From NCBI GenBank assembly GCA_013407085.1, contig JACCGJ010000629.1, positions 58,408 to 122,407 on the forward strand: a DNA stretch of 64,000 nt. The letters run 5' to 3'. Origin of the DNA: Atriophallophorus winterbourni (lineage: Eukaryota > Platyhelminthes > Trematoda > Plagiorchiida > Microphallidae). Below are positions 22,178 through 33,130 of the stretch, piece by piece (within the stretch, counting starts at the first letter, position 1; each line of letters opens with the position of its first letter). The position numbers and the translations under genes are program-made. Under the pieces are notes generated by a model that had not been told where the DNA came from, searched no databases, and was given only the letters and a program-made list of their open reading frames with translations.

Positions 22178-25100
22178 TCATTTTATTGAGATTATTTCCG
22201 TCATCATGCATTTACCGCATAGGGAAGCGGATAAAAGAAAACCGAAAGCATTGAACACATACTTGGGGGGCATTTGAGAACTCAGTTCCTTTGAAACGAA
22301 TCTGGCTTCCATGCCAGCTTTTAGGAAACGATCCAGAAGCACATAAGCAAGCGGTACATCGAGCTGCAAATCAGGCAATTCCGAGTAGACACGCTTGATG
22401 CCGAGTTCCAATTGCATTTGCGTGATTACCACTGCACGACAAAGTTCGCCGAGCAAACGGACCACGCTGGCGCGAGCATCATCCGTACTTATTTCGATTG
22501 CCATTACGACAGCCTGTGATAGTGATCAAAGGGATAGAATGCAAAACAATGAAGGTATCAACATTTTAAACCACAAATAATAGGTAAACGGGAATAAGAA
22601 AAAATTCTGCATTTGTTAATGGGTGCTATACTATCAATCATAATGATGTAACATGGCGGAATATCTAAACAAATTAAGCGTCATACAATATTCGTCGCTC
22701 TATCGATACACCAAAAGCTGGAGTCCGGCTATGCCACGTTTACTATGTTTAGTTTAGCTGAAGCACGAGTTGGAGAAAGATAGAATACTGTCATTTTAAA
22801 TAGCATGTGCAGCTTGTCACTAAATCAGATTTCACACAAATACAGATCACCAAGAATTCGGGTTGACAGTGTATGAGCTGAGATAACGCGTAGCAAATTA
22901 ATATAGAGAACAATGCAAGGGGGATCAAGGTAAAAATTAGAATGGAAGGAGATCGTGCAGTTATTAGGCATCAAAATTACCTGAAATACGAGCTCGTGAA
23001 GAAAGTGTGGAGAATCCAGATCCGAAAGGGCTTCCATCACTTCGTGGGTACTTTGCGACTCGAAATAGTACTGAAGTATCTCATGAATTTTCTTGGATAA
23101 TTGCTCTGTTCCCCTAGGCCCGGCCGGGACGCCCCAAATATTATCTAGACGTGCGAAAATATGGCTCAAATTTAGCCAATTTTCAGCCTTCACCAACGCG
23201 GATAATGCTAATTGCGGCGACGTAACTCCGTGTACACCCAAACTGGAAGTGGACCCAATACCACTGCTCTGAGAAGTGTTCACAACTGGGTCTGTACTGA
23301 TTGTAGAATTTCCGTTAGTACTGTCGCTAAGATTTCGAGACGTCGCGCGGGGACGAATTCCAGTATCACTTATCAAACTGGAAGAGCCTTCGAAGCATGA
23401 TTGATTGATTTGGTTCGTCAAAGAAGCAGAAGACGGTGGTGAAGTAGTTGTAGCAGAATGATTTTTATGAACCGGGACCGTGGGAGATTGCACTAGGGCG
23501 CGTTTTTGAAAATCGATGAATTTCGGCGGCAGAATATCATCGAGCAGGGCACGGGCAATGAATCGTCCAATTTGCTAAAATGAGGCGAACATTTTGAAAA
23601 GAGAACTTCATACCTATGGCAAATTATGGATGATACACATGTACATCGATAATACTTAACAAAACAATTGATTAAAAACTTACATCGGCGGCTTTGGGGT
23701 AATCAATACTAAGTTCACCCAGTTCGTTCAATACCATGGCGAAACCTTGCTGTATGTGAGCTTCTGTCAAAATCTTCCCACATAGATCTGACAAAAGTTC
23801 AGATGTCAGTTCACACTCTGTGGCCTTTCTTTGTAAAGCCAAAGTAACGGCTAAATAAGGTATACGGCGACGTTGATGAGGGGCCAAATTCAGTCCATTC
23901 AAAATAGTCTGAAAACAGTGTAAAAAGAGACCAAGTGAAGGAAACATGAAAGAATAAACAAATCACCTATTAAGAAATTTCATTAATTTTGCGAAGCTCA
24001 TTTTGCGCCTTTGGAGACAACCCAAAACGATTTTTCCGTTTCGCTCACTTCATCAGACAGGTAAATAGTGAAGTGACTGTCTGGGAAACTGCAATGGCTA
24101 AGATAGAAATCAAAACACTACGACTCCAGTATCCCCCTGTCTTTGAACAACCTACAGATAATACAATAAGACCGTTTTCCAATGACAAGTCACTATCTAA
24201 ACTCAATGACGTCACGTTCACATCAGAAGAGGTCTTTCATAAGCTGATAAGCTTACGCACGACTTCTGCCGACCCGGGTTGATTTCATATGCCTCATCCA
24301 TGTGTTGAAATTTGACTGGCCTCTTTCAACATCTGCTCAACCTCAGCTGTGTAACGACGGAGTTGAAACATGGTTCTATCCCAAACATCGAATTACCGCC
24401 CCATTACTTTACTCTCGGCGGTTTCTGAAATAATGGAAGTAATCATTGAAAAACCCTTAGTTCTTTACACATAGAAGCAGTTCTTATCTGAAGCTCAAAA
24501 TAGTTATCGACGTCACCGTTCTTGTTTGACCAATCTTATGGTTGCCCATAATCAATGGTCTGTCTAGGCCTGGGCAACCTGACAGTATCTCAGGGCACGT
24601 GCAGTCTCTGACTGTGGCACTTTGCCTGGATCAGGCTGGTGCTTTCATACCATACCATAATCAATGGAGGGCATCGCTAATTGCTGTCGGGATGTTTACA
24701 TGCTTTACTTGGACATCTCCAAAGCATTTGGCCGATTGGACCAAGTTAGCCTCAATGGAAATCAATGAGAAATCATTCGAAGCGAATGAGTTTGAGTAGA
24801 CGGCTTTTTTTACTGATTTTTGAGCTCCAAGCGGTGTTCAACGGGCGCAGCACCATGTATGTAGCTGTTTATATTCCCTGCATACGATGTTGTACGCACT
24901 CTGCAATCACCTTACTTGGAAAAACTTAAACTTTGGCGAAATAGTTGCGAGCAACATAACATGAATCTGTTAATAGACGCCATGAGCGCACTACAAAAGT
25001 GGTCACTGGAAAACGATCTACTTTTCAACGAAATGAAATGCCGATCTATTTACTCGTCTAAACACAGATGTTCTTGGGAATTATTTGCTCTACGTAACAA

Positions 25101-27933
25101 AAACTTTACATAATTCGGAGGTCATCACACAGTTCAGCTTATCTTGCCGAAATACCTCCACGTGGTGCCAGTTGGGTGGGCTCGGTTCTCCGAGCTCAGC
25201 GAAAGGTTCGGCGGTGGTGTCTGAGGGTGTGGTGGGTTTTCGCTTGGCAAGCGTTCTCCCTATAAAAAGCCACAAAAATCCAATGATGACATCACGACGC
25301 GGCGGATGTGACTCGCCGCTCCAAAAGTCACTGCCCCTTGTCCTATCCAAGGACATTGTATGGTGCACAGGCAAAAACTGAAGTCACCAACCTATCAACG
25401 GGGTTATCGGGCTCCGAACTGGAAATTACCAGAAAAGGGCGTATGAACCGCTTCGTCGGTCACCGGCCACCGATAGGTGCGAACCTCTCTCGCTCCACTG
25501 CCTTGTGGGTAAAGGCTCGGGGTGGGACCCCCTAAACGAAATCTCCCCTACTTCGGTGTAGGCAACCTGGTAGTATCATGCCTACGTTCAACGATGCCGA
25601 TGACAACGCTTTGTACCCCCTTCTCGCTTTGTACATCTCATTGTTTATGTTGAACGGCACTATATCTGTATCAGATTGTGCAAATATAATAATAATAATA
25701 TATAATCAGCTTATCTCCGTCACGTGCACGAAAGCTACCGACCCCGCTAGCACTATGCTAGATCTGGTACAGCGAGTCTTCAAAAATTGAGCCTGCTTCG
25801 TTTTATATCTTTTTGGGGGTTCATTCGACCACATGGAGTATGCTGTGCAAGTCCGGAGACATTGGTTACTAGAGGACGAAAGGCTGCTTGAAGCACCACA
25901 AGCAACCATTCTCCTAAGAAGTTTGATTCATGTCCATTTACCATCAAAAACTGACGAAGCTCAAACTTTTCTCCAAAAAATATTGATGGATACGGGGGAT
26001 CTTATTCTGTCTTGCAAAGTTTTGTCGACACTAAATTATTTCTCCTGATTTTTTCGAATCGAAAACAGAAATCTCTGATATACACGGCCAATCCCGTATT
26101 CGTTCTACAATCTCAATGCATGAATTTCAGATGTCGTCTGCAAAAATCTACCCGGAGATGCTATCTTGTTTTCTTAGCGTATTCAATTCGCAACTTGACG
26201 TACATTTACTGCTCTATTTTTTGTTTTCCGTGACCATGTATATATTTTGTTGCTATAATCATTTATCTAGTCTTCTGCAACAGTGAGTCTTCTTTCTATA
26301 CCAACTTTTCTACTAGGATTTCTGATTCATTTAAAGTTCAATCTCTTTCCAGGTGCAAGGTTTAAATATCGTCTGCTACAATTTGAATGAGCTTTGTCCC
26401 ACAGGATATGAGCAGTTGTATCCTTGGTTAATGCACTGCCTACGCAATTGCCTCATTCATTCGAAAGGGTAAAATTTGAACGCAAACGTAGCCCTCATAG
26501 TCCCAAACATCACTTCACTTTAGATTTTAAATTCATTGTACATGTTACTATGTGGTTTTTTAACGCTTCTTTGATCCTAACAACGTAATCTGAAATTTAA
26601 CTTAAACGCCCTCGTGGTTCGTTGTACAGTGGCTTCAAATTCTAACTTTGTTTGCCACTCTTCCACTGTCACAAAGCTCACTGAACCTAATCATACTGTC
26701 TATATCTGATGACGGCAAACAGTCAGAAACCGGTATTAGGCGTAGCGTCCTTCGGTTTTGAAGCTTTAAAGCATTGTCACGGGTTGTTGAGCTTGCAGCG
26801 GGAAAATCTCATGCAGTTCGCCACCATTGGCTCCTAGTAATATCCGATGACTTAGCAGCAAATCGTAACGCCCACGCTGAATAATAAGCGACATATGTTT
26901 CAAGCGTTGAACTCTCCGCCTAAGGAACCGATTTCAATCCTTGTACTATTTTAGTCGACCGCTGCTGCACGTTTTCCCGCTGGTCACCTTTACTCTTAGT
27001 TTGTGGAAAGGTTGTTGATAAACCATGTTCCAAAACTGGTCTCACGTATGTGTAAAAAAGAATGCAGAAAATATGGGGCGTAATCGCTGAGAAAGACTAA
27101 TAGTCCACCACGAGCGGTTTGCGGCAACGGCTTTTCTGTTCGCATCTTCCTTGGATTTAAGCGATTGTGTCACAATTGCACCCAAAGCACGTTCGGCTGA
27201 TGATCGCCGAGGAAGTACGTACCTTTAGGAGTGCTTAGCCACAAAAGCATCAGCATTTCTATTGGTTGACAGGAAGCTGCCACTATACAGTCAAATCCAA
27301 GACAGATCTTATAAGTAGGGTTAACACAACGCAAAATTGATAAAACGAATAATTAAAAATACTTACGATGACTTCGTCTGTCCGACCATGGCCGAAAAAT
27401 TCATTCAGAGTTGCTATGAAGTTTTTTTCAAACTCGTCATCAGAAGGCGCCGGACTGAGGGGTTCAAACGTTGTAGGTTCCTATGCAAATCAAAAAATCA
27501 AAAACTTACTTGATCTGAATCATAATCCGGATCATCATGATCGATCACGATTTCATCTAGAACATCTGTAGGATCATCTAAATTTTTTCCAACTCCTTAA
27601 AAATAAATTAAATATGAAATTACGTTTTTTTGTCTGACGCTTTCCATCTCGTGATCGCCGACTATTTTTTCCGTATAGACATCTAGTGCTACTTATATGG
27701 GTCTTTTGAAGTGTGCGGGATAGCGCATTTGGATCAAGTGGACCGGTAGCAGGATGACTGAATGAAGCAGAGTGTATTCTCTTTTTCCTTCTCACAAAGT
27801 GTGGATTTTTAAGAATAGCTGCTACTCTCTTTTCATCCAAACCAGCATTTGTCCATGAAGCTTCCTGAGGACAATCTTCTTCACTCGGAAATTCATCACT
27901 TCCTTCAGCAGGTAAAAATGCCTCTTGTGCCAT
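22178..27933 (-). CDS. PDCD4: Programmed cell death protein 4 homologue, six visible coding exons
   Basis: PDCD4 binds the helicase eIF4A through two MA3 domains and blocks cap-dependent translation in the cytoplasm, with a nuclear pool. Exons (minus strand): 27933-27624, 27595-27510, 27480-27367, 23908-23684, 23574-22981, 22513-22263 or to a stop at 22178. Every boundary has GT-AG and the phases agree, giving about 526 codons (human protein: 469). The N-terminus is basic, then DHDDPDYDSDQ aligns with the acidic linker of vertebrate PDCD4. MA3-1 holds LAVTLALQRKATECELTSE and MA3-2 holds FLHELVFQ and ELPDLQLDVPLAY. The acidic pairs used for eIF4A contact (E..D in GELSIDYP, D..D in PDLQLDVP) are conserved. 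The third intron (3.5 kb) is full of retroelements. The exact 3' end is unresolved. Confidence 0.9.
22263..22513 (-). CDS. PDCD4: PDCD4 exon 6, second half of MA3-2
   Basis: The acceptor CTATCACAG precedes AVVMAIEISTDDARASVVRL, and the exon runs through the conserved IKRVYSELPDLQLDVPLAYV to LSSQMPPK. The family then has a short basic tail. A strong donor, AA|GTATGT, lies at 22263, implying one more exon that I could not find. Read-through instead gives 28 unrelated residues to a TGA at 22178, overlapped by an AATAAA (22187-22182). Either ending is possible and I favour the spliced one. Confidence 0.8.
22981..23574 (-). CDS. PDCD4: PDCD4 exon 5, end of MA3-1, linker, start of MA3-2
   Basis: The acceptor CATTTTAG is followed by QIGRFIARALLDDILPPKFI, the last helix pair of MA3-1. 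Next comes a Ser/Thr/Asn-rich linker of about 110 residues, longer than in vertebrates. MA3-2 then begins at KIHEILQYYFESQ, with ALSDLDSPHFLHELVFQ before the donor CAG|GTAATT. It has 198 codons in phase 0. The long low-complexity linker explains most of the extra length of the protein. Confidence 0.88.
23684..23908 (-). CDS. PDCD4: PDCD4 exon 4, core of MA3-1
   Basis: The acceptor TTTTCAG opens TILNGLNLAPHQRRRIPYLA and the donor is GAT|GTAAGT. The 75 codons include TSELLSDLCGKIL and NELGELSIDYPKAAD, which align with the vertebrate first MA3 helices, including the eIF4A-binding Glu/Asp pair. Confidence 0.9.
24559..24654 (+). mobile_element. Short SINE-like repeat, copy 4, with 13-bp target duplication
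   Basis: The 96-bp insert is flanked by CCATAATCAATGG at 24546-24558 and 24655-24667, and interrupts the codons HNQW of the surrounding LINE. It carries TCTAGGCCTGGGCAACCTGA, GCAGTCTCTGACTGTGG, GCCTGGATCAGGC and ends in CATACCATA. It is the best-defined copy of this repeat. Confidence 0.8.
25145..25705 (+). mobile_element. GC-rich 561-bp non-autonomous retroposon with ATA-repeat tail
   Basis: It is flanked by an 11-bp duplication TCAGCTTATCT (25134-25144 and 25706-25716). It is much richer in G+C than its surroundings, has CTATAAAAAG near 25260, and ends in an (ATA)n-like tail from 25684. No RT or endonuclease coding is seen. The open frames 25085-25535 have no domain. The tail suggests mobilisation by a LINE with ATA-type ends, perhaps RTE-like, but no partner is in the window. 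A pol III A/B box is only weakly suggested (GGTTCGGCGG). Confidence 0.8.
26695..26745 (+). ncRNA. Diverged solo hammerhead motif in PDCD4 intron 3
   Basis: CUGAUGA (26706-26712), the AAACA loop and GAAACCGGUA are intact. Stem II has only three of four pairs (one of them G-U), with an open pair next to the core. Stem I is largely lost. Upstream ATACTGTCT matches the stem I flank of the 48 kb subfamily. Probably inactive. Confidence 0.55.
26750..27240 (-). mobile_element. LINE RT C-terminal fragment in PDCD4 intron 3
   Basis: On the minus strand AERALGAIVTQSLKSKEDAN is followed by FFFTYVRPVLEHGLSTTFPQ and ENVQQRSTKIVQGLKSVP. This is the usual text between the RT palm and the C-terminal domain of CR1/Jockey-type LINEs. 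It differs from family A and B here, so it may be a third family. It is in the same orientation as PDCD4. Confidence 0.6.
27367..27480 (-). CDS. PDCD4: PDCD4 exon 3, start of MA3-1
   Basis: The exon has 38 codons between GCATAG| and |GTAAGT. EFEKNFIATLNEFFGHGRTD aligns with the first helix of the MA3 domain (the vertebrate text has AFEKTL...EYFEHGDT). The phase is 0 on both sides. Confidence 0.88.
27510..27595 (-). CDS. PDCD4: PDCD4 exon 2, acidic linker
   Basis: The acceptor TTTTTAAG| supplies two bases to complete an Arg codon, and the exon then encodes VGKNLDDPTDVLDEIVIDHD and DPDYDSDQ before CAA|GTAAGT. It corresponds to the DVKDPNYDDDQ stretch of vertebrate PDCD4. Confidence 0.85.
27624..27933 (-). 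CDS. PDCD4: PDCD4 exon 1, N-terminal region with start codon
   Basis: MAQEAFLPAEGSDEFPSEED opens the frame; in-frame stops lie upstream. An acidic start is followed by a basic patch (RRKKRIHSASF and SRRSRDGKRQTKK) like the RNA-binding N-terminal part of the family. The serine-rich phosphodegron of vertebrate PDCD4 is not visible. The donor is AAAAAAC|GTAATT, phase 1. A 5' untranslated exon may lie further upstream but was not identified. Confidence 0.75.
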
Positions 27934-28320
27934 TGTTTAGGATAATCGTAACGAAAACCGAAACTGTAAGAAAACCTCAAGGACAAAAGGAGTTATTTTG
28001 AAACACCCGGCCAACAAAATTCAATTCAGAAACACAAAAAGGTTTTCTTGGCAGAAAAAGCAGTAAGCTTAAGAAATACAATAGGATGAAGAGTTCTATG
28101 GACTGAAAATAAAAAATCTTTCAAAACTCGAGTTTAGAAGCTAAAATCCTTAACAGATTTCGAGCGTGTGATTTCTTCAGGTAAAATTTTCCAAGTGAAA
28201 CAATTTCTTACCGAGAAAAAAAATAACGACGGATATCTGATTGAGAATGTGGAATGCTCAAAGACTTGATTTTTTCCGTGTTCAAGGAAGGTCATCTTGG
28301 TTTAGTGGGTGTTTAAAGGG
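27934..28320. other. Upstream of PDCD4 coding start
   Basis: No promoter element can be named with confidence. The stretch is AT-rich with A-runs and separates PDCD4 from a LINE. It should hold the 5' untranslated region and promoter if the start at 27933 is right. Confidence 0.3.
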
Positions 28321-28329
28321 TTAGTTTTC

Positions 28330-31160
28330 AGTATGCGAGATTTTGAATGCCAACAGGAGGTCCCTCCGTATCGGTTGTTTTGCAAAATCGTATACAATTT
28401 ATTTTAAAATCGGCTCTTTGGAAGGCAAATTTATGTAACGGGAGACCAACTTTGTCGCATGATAACAAATTCTGTCCAGTATCTCGATATCCTTCCTCAG
28501 CTTGGTGCCCAGGCTTGGATGGAATTTTCAATAACATGACGTATATAGGTATTACTAAAACTTGGTAAGGTTTCGGGCGTGAAAATCCTGAATATCCTTT
28601 TTAGAAGACTGAAGATAATGCAGGCTTTATAGTACACTCTCCGGCAATGAAGTCAAAGCTTAAGTGTAAACGACACCCAGATACCGAGATCATTTTCTGT
28701 GGCGATCCAGGCGAGATCTGTTGTGCTAAGTTGACAGTTTTGTGTGCAAAGATTTTCCAAATCGCAGCATTTTACATTCCGCATGGTCAAATCGCAACCT
28801 ATTTGGATGGGACCAACGAAATCAGGTATTTAGTTACCGTTGTAATGACACACAGTCATGAACAGACCAAACACTTTTCCATATTTTATTATCATCGGAA
28901 AACAGTTACAAGTTATATCCAATATCCTCCACTGTATCACTCATGTACATCAGGAACAGAATAAGTCGAAGCACCGAGCATCACGGAAATTAAATTGTGA
29001 CGTTTATTTTTCTAGAAAGGGTGCCTTTAATGCGAACTTGGACGTGTCTAAGATATTCTCTAATCCAATTCAGCAACATTCAGGTTATTCCATAAGTATC
29101 GAGCCTTTTATTAAAATGTCATGGTTGACTCTATCGAAAGCTTTCGGAATGTCTATGTAGCAAGCATGTAGAGCCCGACCTTCGTCAAATTGAATCAATC
29201 CATTAGTGCTTTGTACATGGAATACGCCTGAATTGATACTTGATCGCTCATTTACTATCTTATAGAGAAGCGTATGATTCCTTTTCATTTTCTTAAGCAA
29301 TTTTCATTGGAAATGCATGCGATCGATTCTTACAAGAGTGATGACATGATTCCGTATCTCACAGAATCGCTTCCAAGTTGCTTCCGTACCAAAATTCTAA
29401 TGAGTTACCCAAGGCTCTCATTTTGTAGCTAACAATTTCATACTGCTTATTCGGATAACAATCTGGTAGTTGTATTTGCCTTTGTTCGAATACAGATAAA
29501 TTAAAAATGTATTGTAATACAAGCCAGAATCTATGCAATCAAACTCTTGTGTGTGTACATCCTGGAGACTGATATTTAAGGAATGAAATTGTATTTTCCT
29601 TGAGACGTTTGTCTGTTCACTCAATCGTTCGGCAGTACATACATAGTCATACACAAGCACCACATGGTTATTTTTTTCGCATGGTGCTAGGTGTTGGATA
29701 TCAACTACCGCTGTTGCTTCAGGAGTTAACAAAATTTCAAGGATTGAATGTTAGTCAAGACCCCGTCTGGGAGTTGGGTCGTCGAAGTGGTCGTACAGTG
29801 AAGCACTTTCGATATCCTCCTTGAATATATGTTCCAACGAATGCGGGAGATTAAAATGGGCAATTGAATAATCTGGCAGCTTTTAATGTATTGCAAGGAT
29901 TCGATTAGTTTATCATTTAATGAGGTTTCGGTGATTGCGAGCGGTAATTTTATAGCTTTACTGAACACCATATCGTATCAGGAAGGCTCAGGTCAGGATA
30001 TTCAATGAAGTTACACTGCGCTTAGTTTTCATGAAGGTAGACTGCAACTGTATTTGAATGATCTAGGTATTCTGAAAGTGTCTACAACAGTTGAATCACG
30101 GGATCAAAGGGCATCAGCAATGTATAACCATTGCTTCAAATCATGCTGCTTTGATTCTGAAGCTGATACTGCATCAACATTTTCGACGACACCGAAGAAT
30201 AATAAACTCAGTGAAGTAGAATTGTCTCGGGAATTAGAATTACCTTTTCTTTCCAACTTCGGTATGGCGGCTTGGACACGGCAGGTCAAACTGGGAAAAG
30301 AACTGAGTAGACAGGCATTGAGGATTTTGTCAGATTTTGTTCGCAATTTCACTCAAAATCGGCCGAGCCGTTCGATGTGCGAAGAGCTTTCATGCCGAGT
30401 TAGGCGCGTCATCGAATTAGATTTTGAAGCTTTCAAGCCCACATGTGTAGTGAGCGTAGTCCATTCCTTAAGCTCATGTGATTGTCTTGCTGGAAATAGT
30501 GTATATTTTAAAACCGGTACATTTGTTCACATTACACTGAGAGTGCTATCGGTCTTAGTAGATTGAGCGGTAGTGTTATGTTGAGTTTGTTGCTCAAATC
30601 TGGCAAATAGACGGTGGGGAGTCCTGGCCAATGTGTTTACTAATACTTAGGATGAGGACCTAGGTAAGTAGGGTTCGTTAGGCCCATCTTTATTATACTC
30701 GGATAATTAGTCACCACACTCAGTTGAGGGAGCAGTTTTGGCGTATTTTTCTCATTCCTTTTGCCGCCTTGAGCAAAATTTAGTTTGGGTTGAATTATGT
30801 TGGCACTTGTGTCTACCAAAAGCGTTTTAATTGTAATCCCTCAAGTTATCGAAAAACATCTTTCAAAATCTGTAATAGAGATCCCAGTTTTGCCTCATGA
30901 TGAGAATTTGTTGTTGTATCGGTAGGCTTTTTACTTTGACATGCGCTACAAACGTAGCGAACTCCTGAAAATCAACGTTATTTATAAATAAAATCACTTC
31001 ACGCGTTAAGGCTTCATCACATTTGGTATGTAATTTACTTAAGCAGCTAAAACATTTCACTACGTGAGATCTAGCACTTACATTTTTGTTGCACGTGTGA
31101 TAAGCAGCACATGTTGTCTTTTTTATCTGGGACATCGAGGTCATCCTTCGTGTCATTGTT
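28330..31160 (-). mobile_element. CR1-like LINE, family A, internally deleted
   Basis: Read on the minus strand: the ORF1 PHD-like finger (31156-30863), the ORF1 RNA-binding start (30352-30104), the end of the endonuclease (about 30010-29420), a fused RT piece (29300-29085), and the RT C-terminus (28760-28330) ending in NTYIR...EN and LRKDIEILDR. In 29300-29085 the text LLYKIVNERS jumps to ALHACYIDIPKAFDRVNHDI, so about 550 bases of the RT fingers are missing relative to 62.7-63.3 kb. It is the closest relative of the young copy at the window end. Confidence 0.85.
30863..31156 (-). pseudogene. LINE ORF1 PHD-like finger
   Basis: TCAAYHTC, CFSC, HTKC and a last partly lost pair follow the same Cys/His order as at 5865 and 32513. 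The frame is open for 97 codons but the last knuckle is mutated. It forms the 5' part of the minus-strand LINE. Confidence 0.6.
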
Positions 31161-31169
31161 ACATTCCAG

Positions 31170-32510
31170 TGAGTGATGAGTCAGTGAACTGGGTGACGCA
31201 GTTGGTTATTGATAGATAGCTACCGGTGGAGTGAATGCATTAGATCTGGGTGATGCGATCCTAGCGGTGAAAAACGAACGAGTTTGAATATCAGTGATGC
31301 GGTTAAAAGAGTTTCGATCTGACAGAGTAAAAAATATCAGTCGATTTTCTCAACAGTATTCGAACAGTAAAGATATTCTCAATAGCCAAGGATATTGCTC
31401 GCGTAAGTAAATTTGGTTTAAAACTTGAAAAATTGGATATTTAAGGATTTACTTTGCTGTGATATATTCTGAACGAGCAAATTGAAACACATGAGTGAGC
31501 AAATACATCCAAAATTATGAGAGGAAACATTTACGCGTCCGCACAGCACGTCAACTGAGTTCATTAAATTCACGAATGCAGTTGAATGATAAAACGGTCG
31601 AAGGTTCTCAGTTTTTCATAAAGAAAAAATTCTCAGAAGCAAACATGCTGCAAAACCTGCCTATTTAGCCAATACATCGAGACAAATTTTCTGGAAATTG
31701 TAGTAGACAGTGAGGACTGGATCTTTAGGCTGCGTCTGTTCCTGATATATCCACATACAATATTGACTCCCAGACAACCACAAAAGAACGAGAACCGTGC
31801 ATGGAGAAGAAGCATATTGTTTTTGTTTATTTTGGCTATGCACGAAGGGTTTTTAACAGATGAATTATATTTTCTAAGTTAACGAACAGAACATCGATTA
31901 ACTGTGAGTGATGTCGATAAGATGAAAGGGATAGATCAGTATAGTGCTATCGCTAATCGATATTAAATGATTATATGTTAGTTAGCAAATTAAGATGAGG
32001 CAAAAGATAAGACTGAACAGATCAATACATAACTCTCCTCGCATCGATGTTTGCCGCGTACGGACGTATGTTTCGGCGCTCCTACGTTTTTGAATCTACT
32101 TCACTCCCAGTTTGTCGTATCTGGATATTTTATACCTTTTAGGATTCCTCTCATAACAAGCATTGTCAACATAATATTGTTGGAGAGAAAACACGCAATT
32201 TCTAAAGAAATCCATAATTTACCTTCTGAACCAAACTGGACCCACGCGTGCAAATTTGAGTAAACTACGGAATATTCGACTGATTTTACGACTGTTCTAA
32301 TGAACTCAAACTTCTACTTCGCTTGACACCTTGGACCACAAAATCGGATCTAATTTCGAGGAGCTACGCGGCTTTTTACCCATACTACACTATGCGCGAT
32401 TTGTTACTCACCTAGTTCGTTTAATCCGCTACAAAACCCGTCTACACGACGCGACCTACACGAGCACACCCACTTAACCGAACTATCAATCGATAATTTC
32501 TCGCTGCGGT
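31170..32510. other. No recognised gene; 5' flank of LINE family B
   Basis: The last roughly 200 bases (32290-32512) may be the 5' untranslated region of the family B LINE. The rest shows no domain or repeat I can match. Confidence 0.3.
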
Positions 32511-32512
32511 GC

Positions 32513-33066
32513 CATGACCTCACAAACGGAGGCTATTGACAGCGGTCACGTGTGCAAAATTTGTCGGAAGGCGGTAAGCCGCAAATCCCGACAGGCTATT
32601 TGTTTTTTGTCGTGAGAAGGTTCATATGAAGTGCGATGCTACTTTGACCGTCGGTGCCCTTACGGTTATCAATGAAGACGAAATTCCAGGGGTTTGCTAC
32701 ATCTGTCAGATATGCAGATCTCAAGCGAGAAGTTGTAGGACGAGAACTGTGATCTCACAGACCGATGCGAATAGGAAAATTTTATGTTTAGAGAGTGGTG
32801 TACAAAGAATCAAAGGTCTGCTAAACGAGCTATTGATTGGTAAACTCGGATCTAGAGGAGATTGTGAACATCATGTCTCTTACCCGGTTATAGTAAGGCA
32901 GCAAACCGAAAAAGGAGATGATAATAATAATAATAAAACGGTACGTGATTGCCAAATATTTTATAATTACGAAAACGTTTATTTTATATCTCTCACTCTT
33001 TTGATTATTATTATATTCATACTATTTGAAATATGTATACTAAACACCTACCTCGAAACGAATTAA
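32513..33066 (+). pseudogene. LINE family B ORF1, PHD-like finger
   Basis: MTSQTEAIDSGHVCKICRKA opens with the first knuckle. After a frameshift near 32610, MKCDATLTVGALTVIN and CYICQIC supply the H-x2-C and last C-x2-C parts. A short ATAATAATAATAA tract (32921-32937) and AT-rich text disrupt the linker after residue 100. Confidence 0.65.
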
Positions 33067-33130
33067 TTTACGTAAAATCCCCAAGACCAACAAATACTCC
33101 GTTTACTTAGATCAGAACACTTCCGTTATT

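Larger units (their letters stand above)
24050..26235 (+). mobile_element. LINE family A copy in PDCD4 intron 3, antisense to the gene
   Basis: RT fragments can be followed: NYRPITLLSAVSEIMEVIIE (24393-24452), SCLTNLMVAHNQWS, FTCFTWTSPKHL in the catalytic region, ALQKWSLENDLLFNEMKC (24987-25040) and MEYAVQVRRHWLLEDERLLE (25833-25892). Many stops are present. Two short elements are nested in it, at 24559-24654 and 25145-25705, both with target-site duplications, so it predates them. Confidence 0.8.

Noticed and set aside
24000..24062. CTGATGA-AGTGAGC-GAAACG on the minus strand
   Set aside because: The core words are present but seven bases between them cannot make a stem II hairpin, and stem I does not pair. 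It may be a decayed ribozyme, but it is not supported.
25085..25535. Overlapping open frames of 75-98 codons on both strands
   Set aside because: They lie across the boundary of, or inside, the GC-rich retroposon with target duplications. High G+C reduces stop codons, and no domain is seen.
30054..30566. 170-codon plus-strand open frame that looked like a host exon
   Set aside because: The opposite strand reads LINE ORF1 text (FFGVVEN...KQHDLKQW) and endonuclease text in continuity with the minus-strand LINE, so the plus frame is an antisense shadow.
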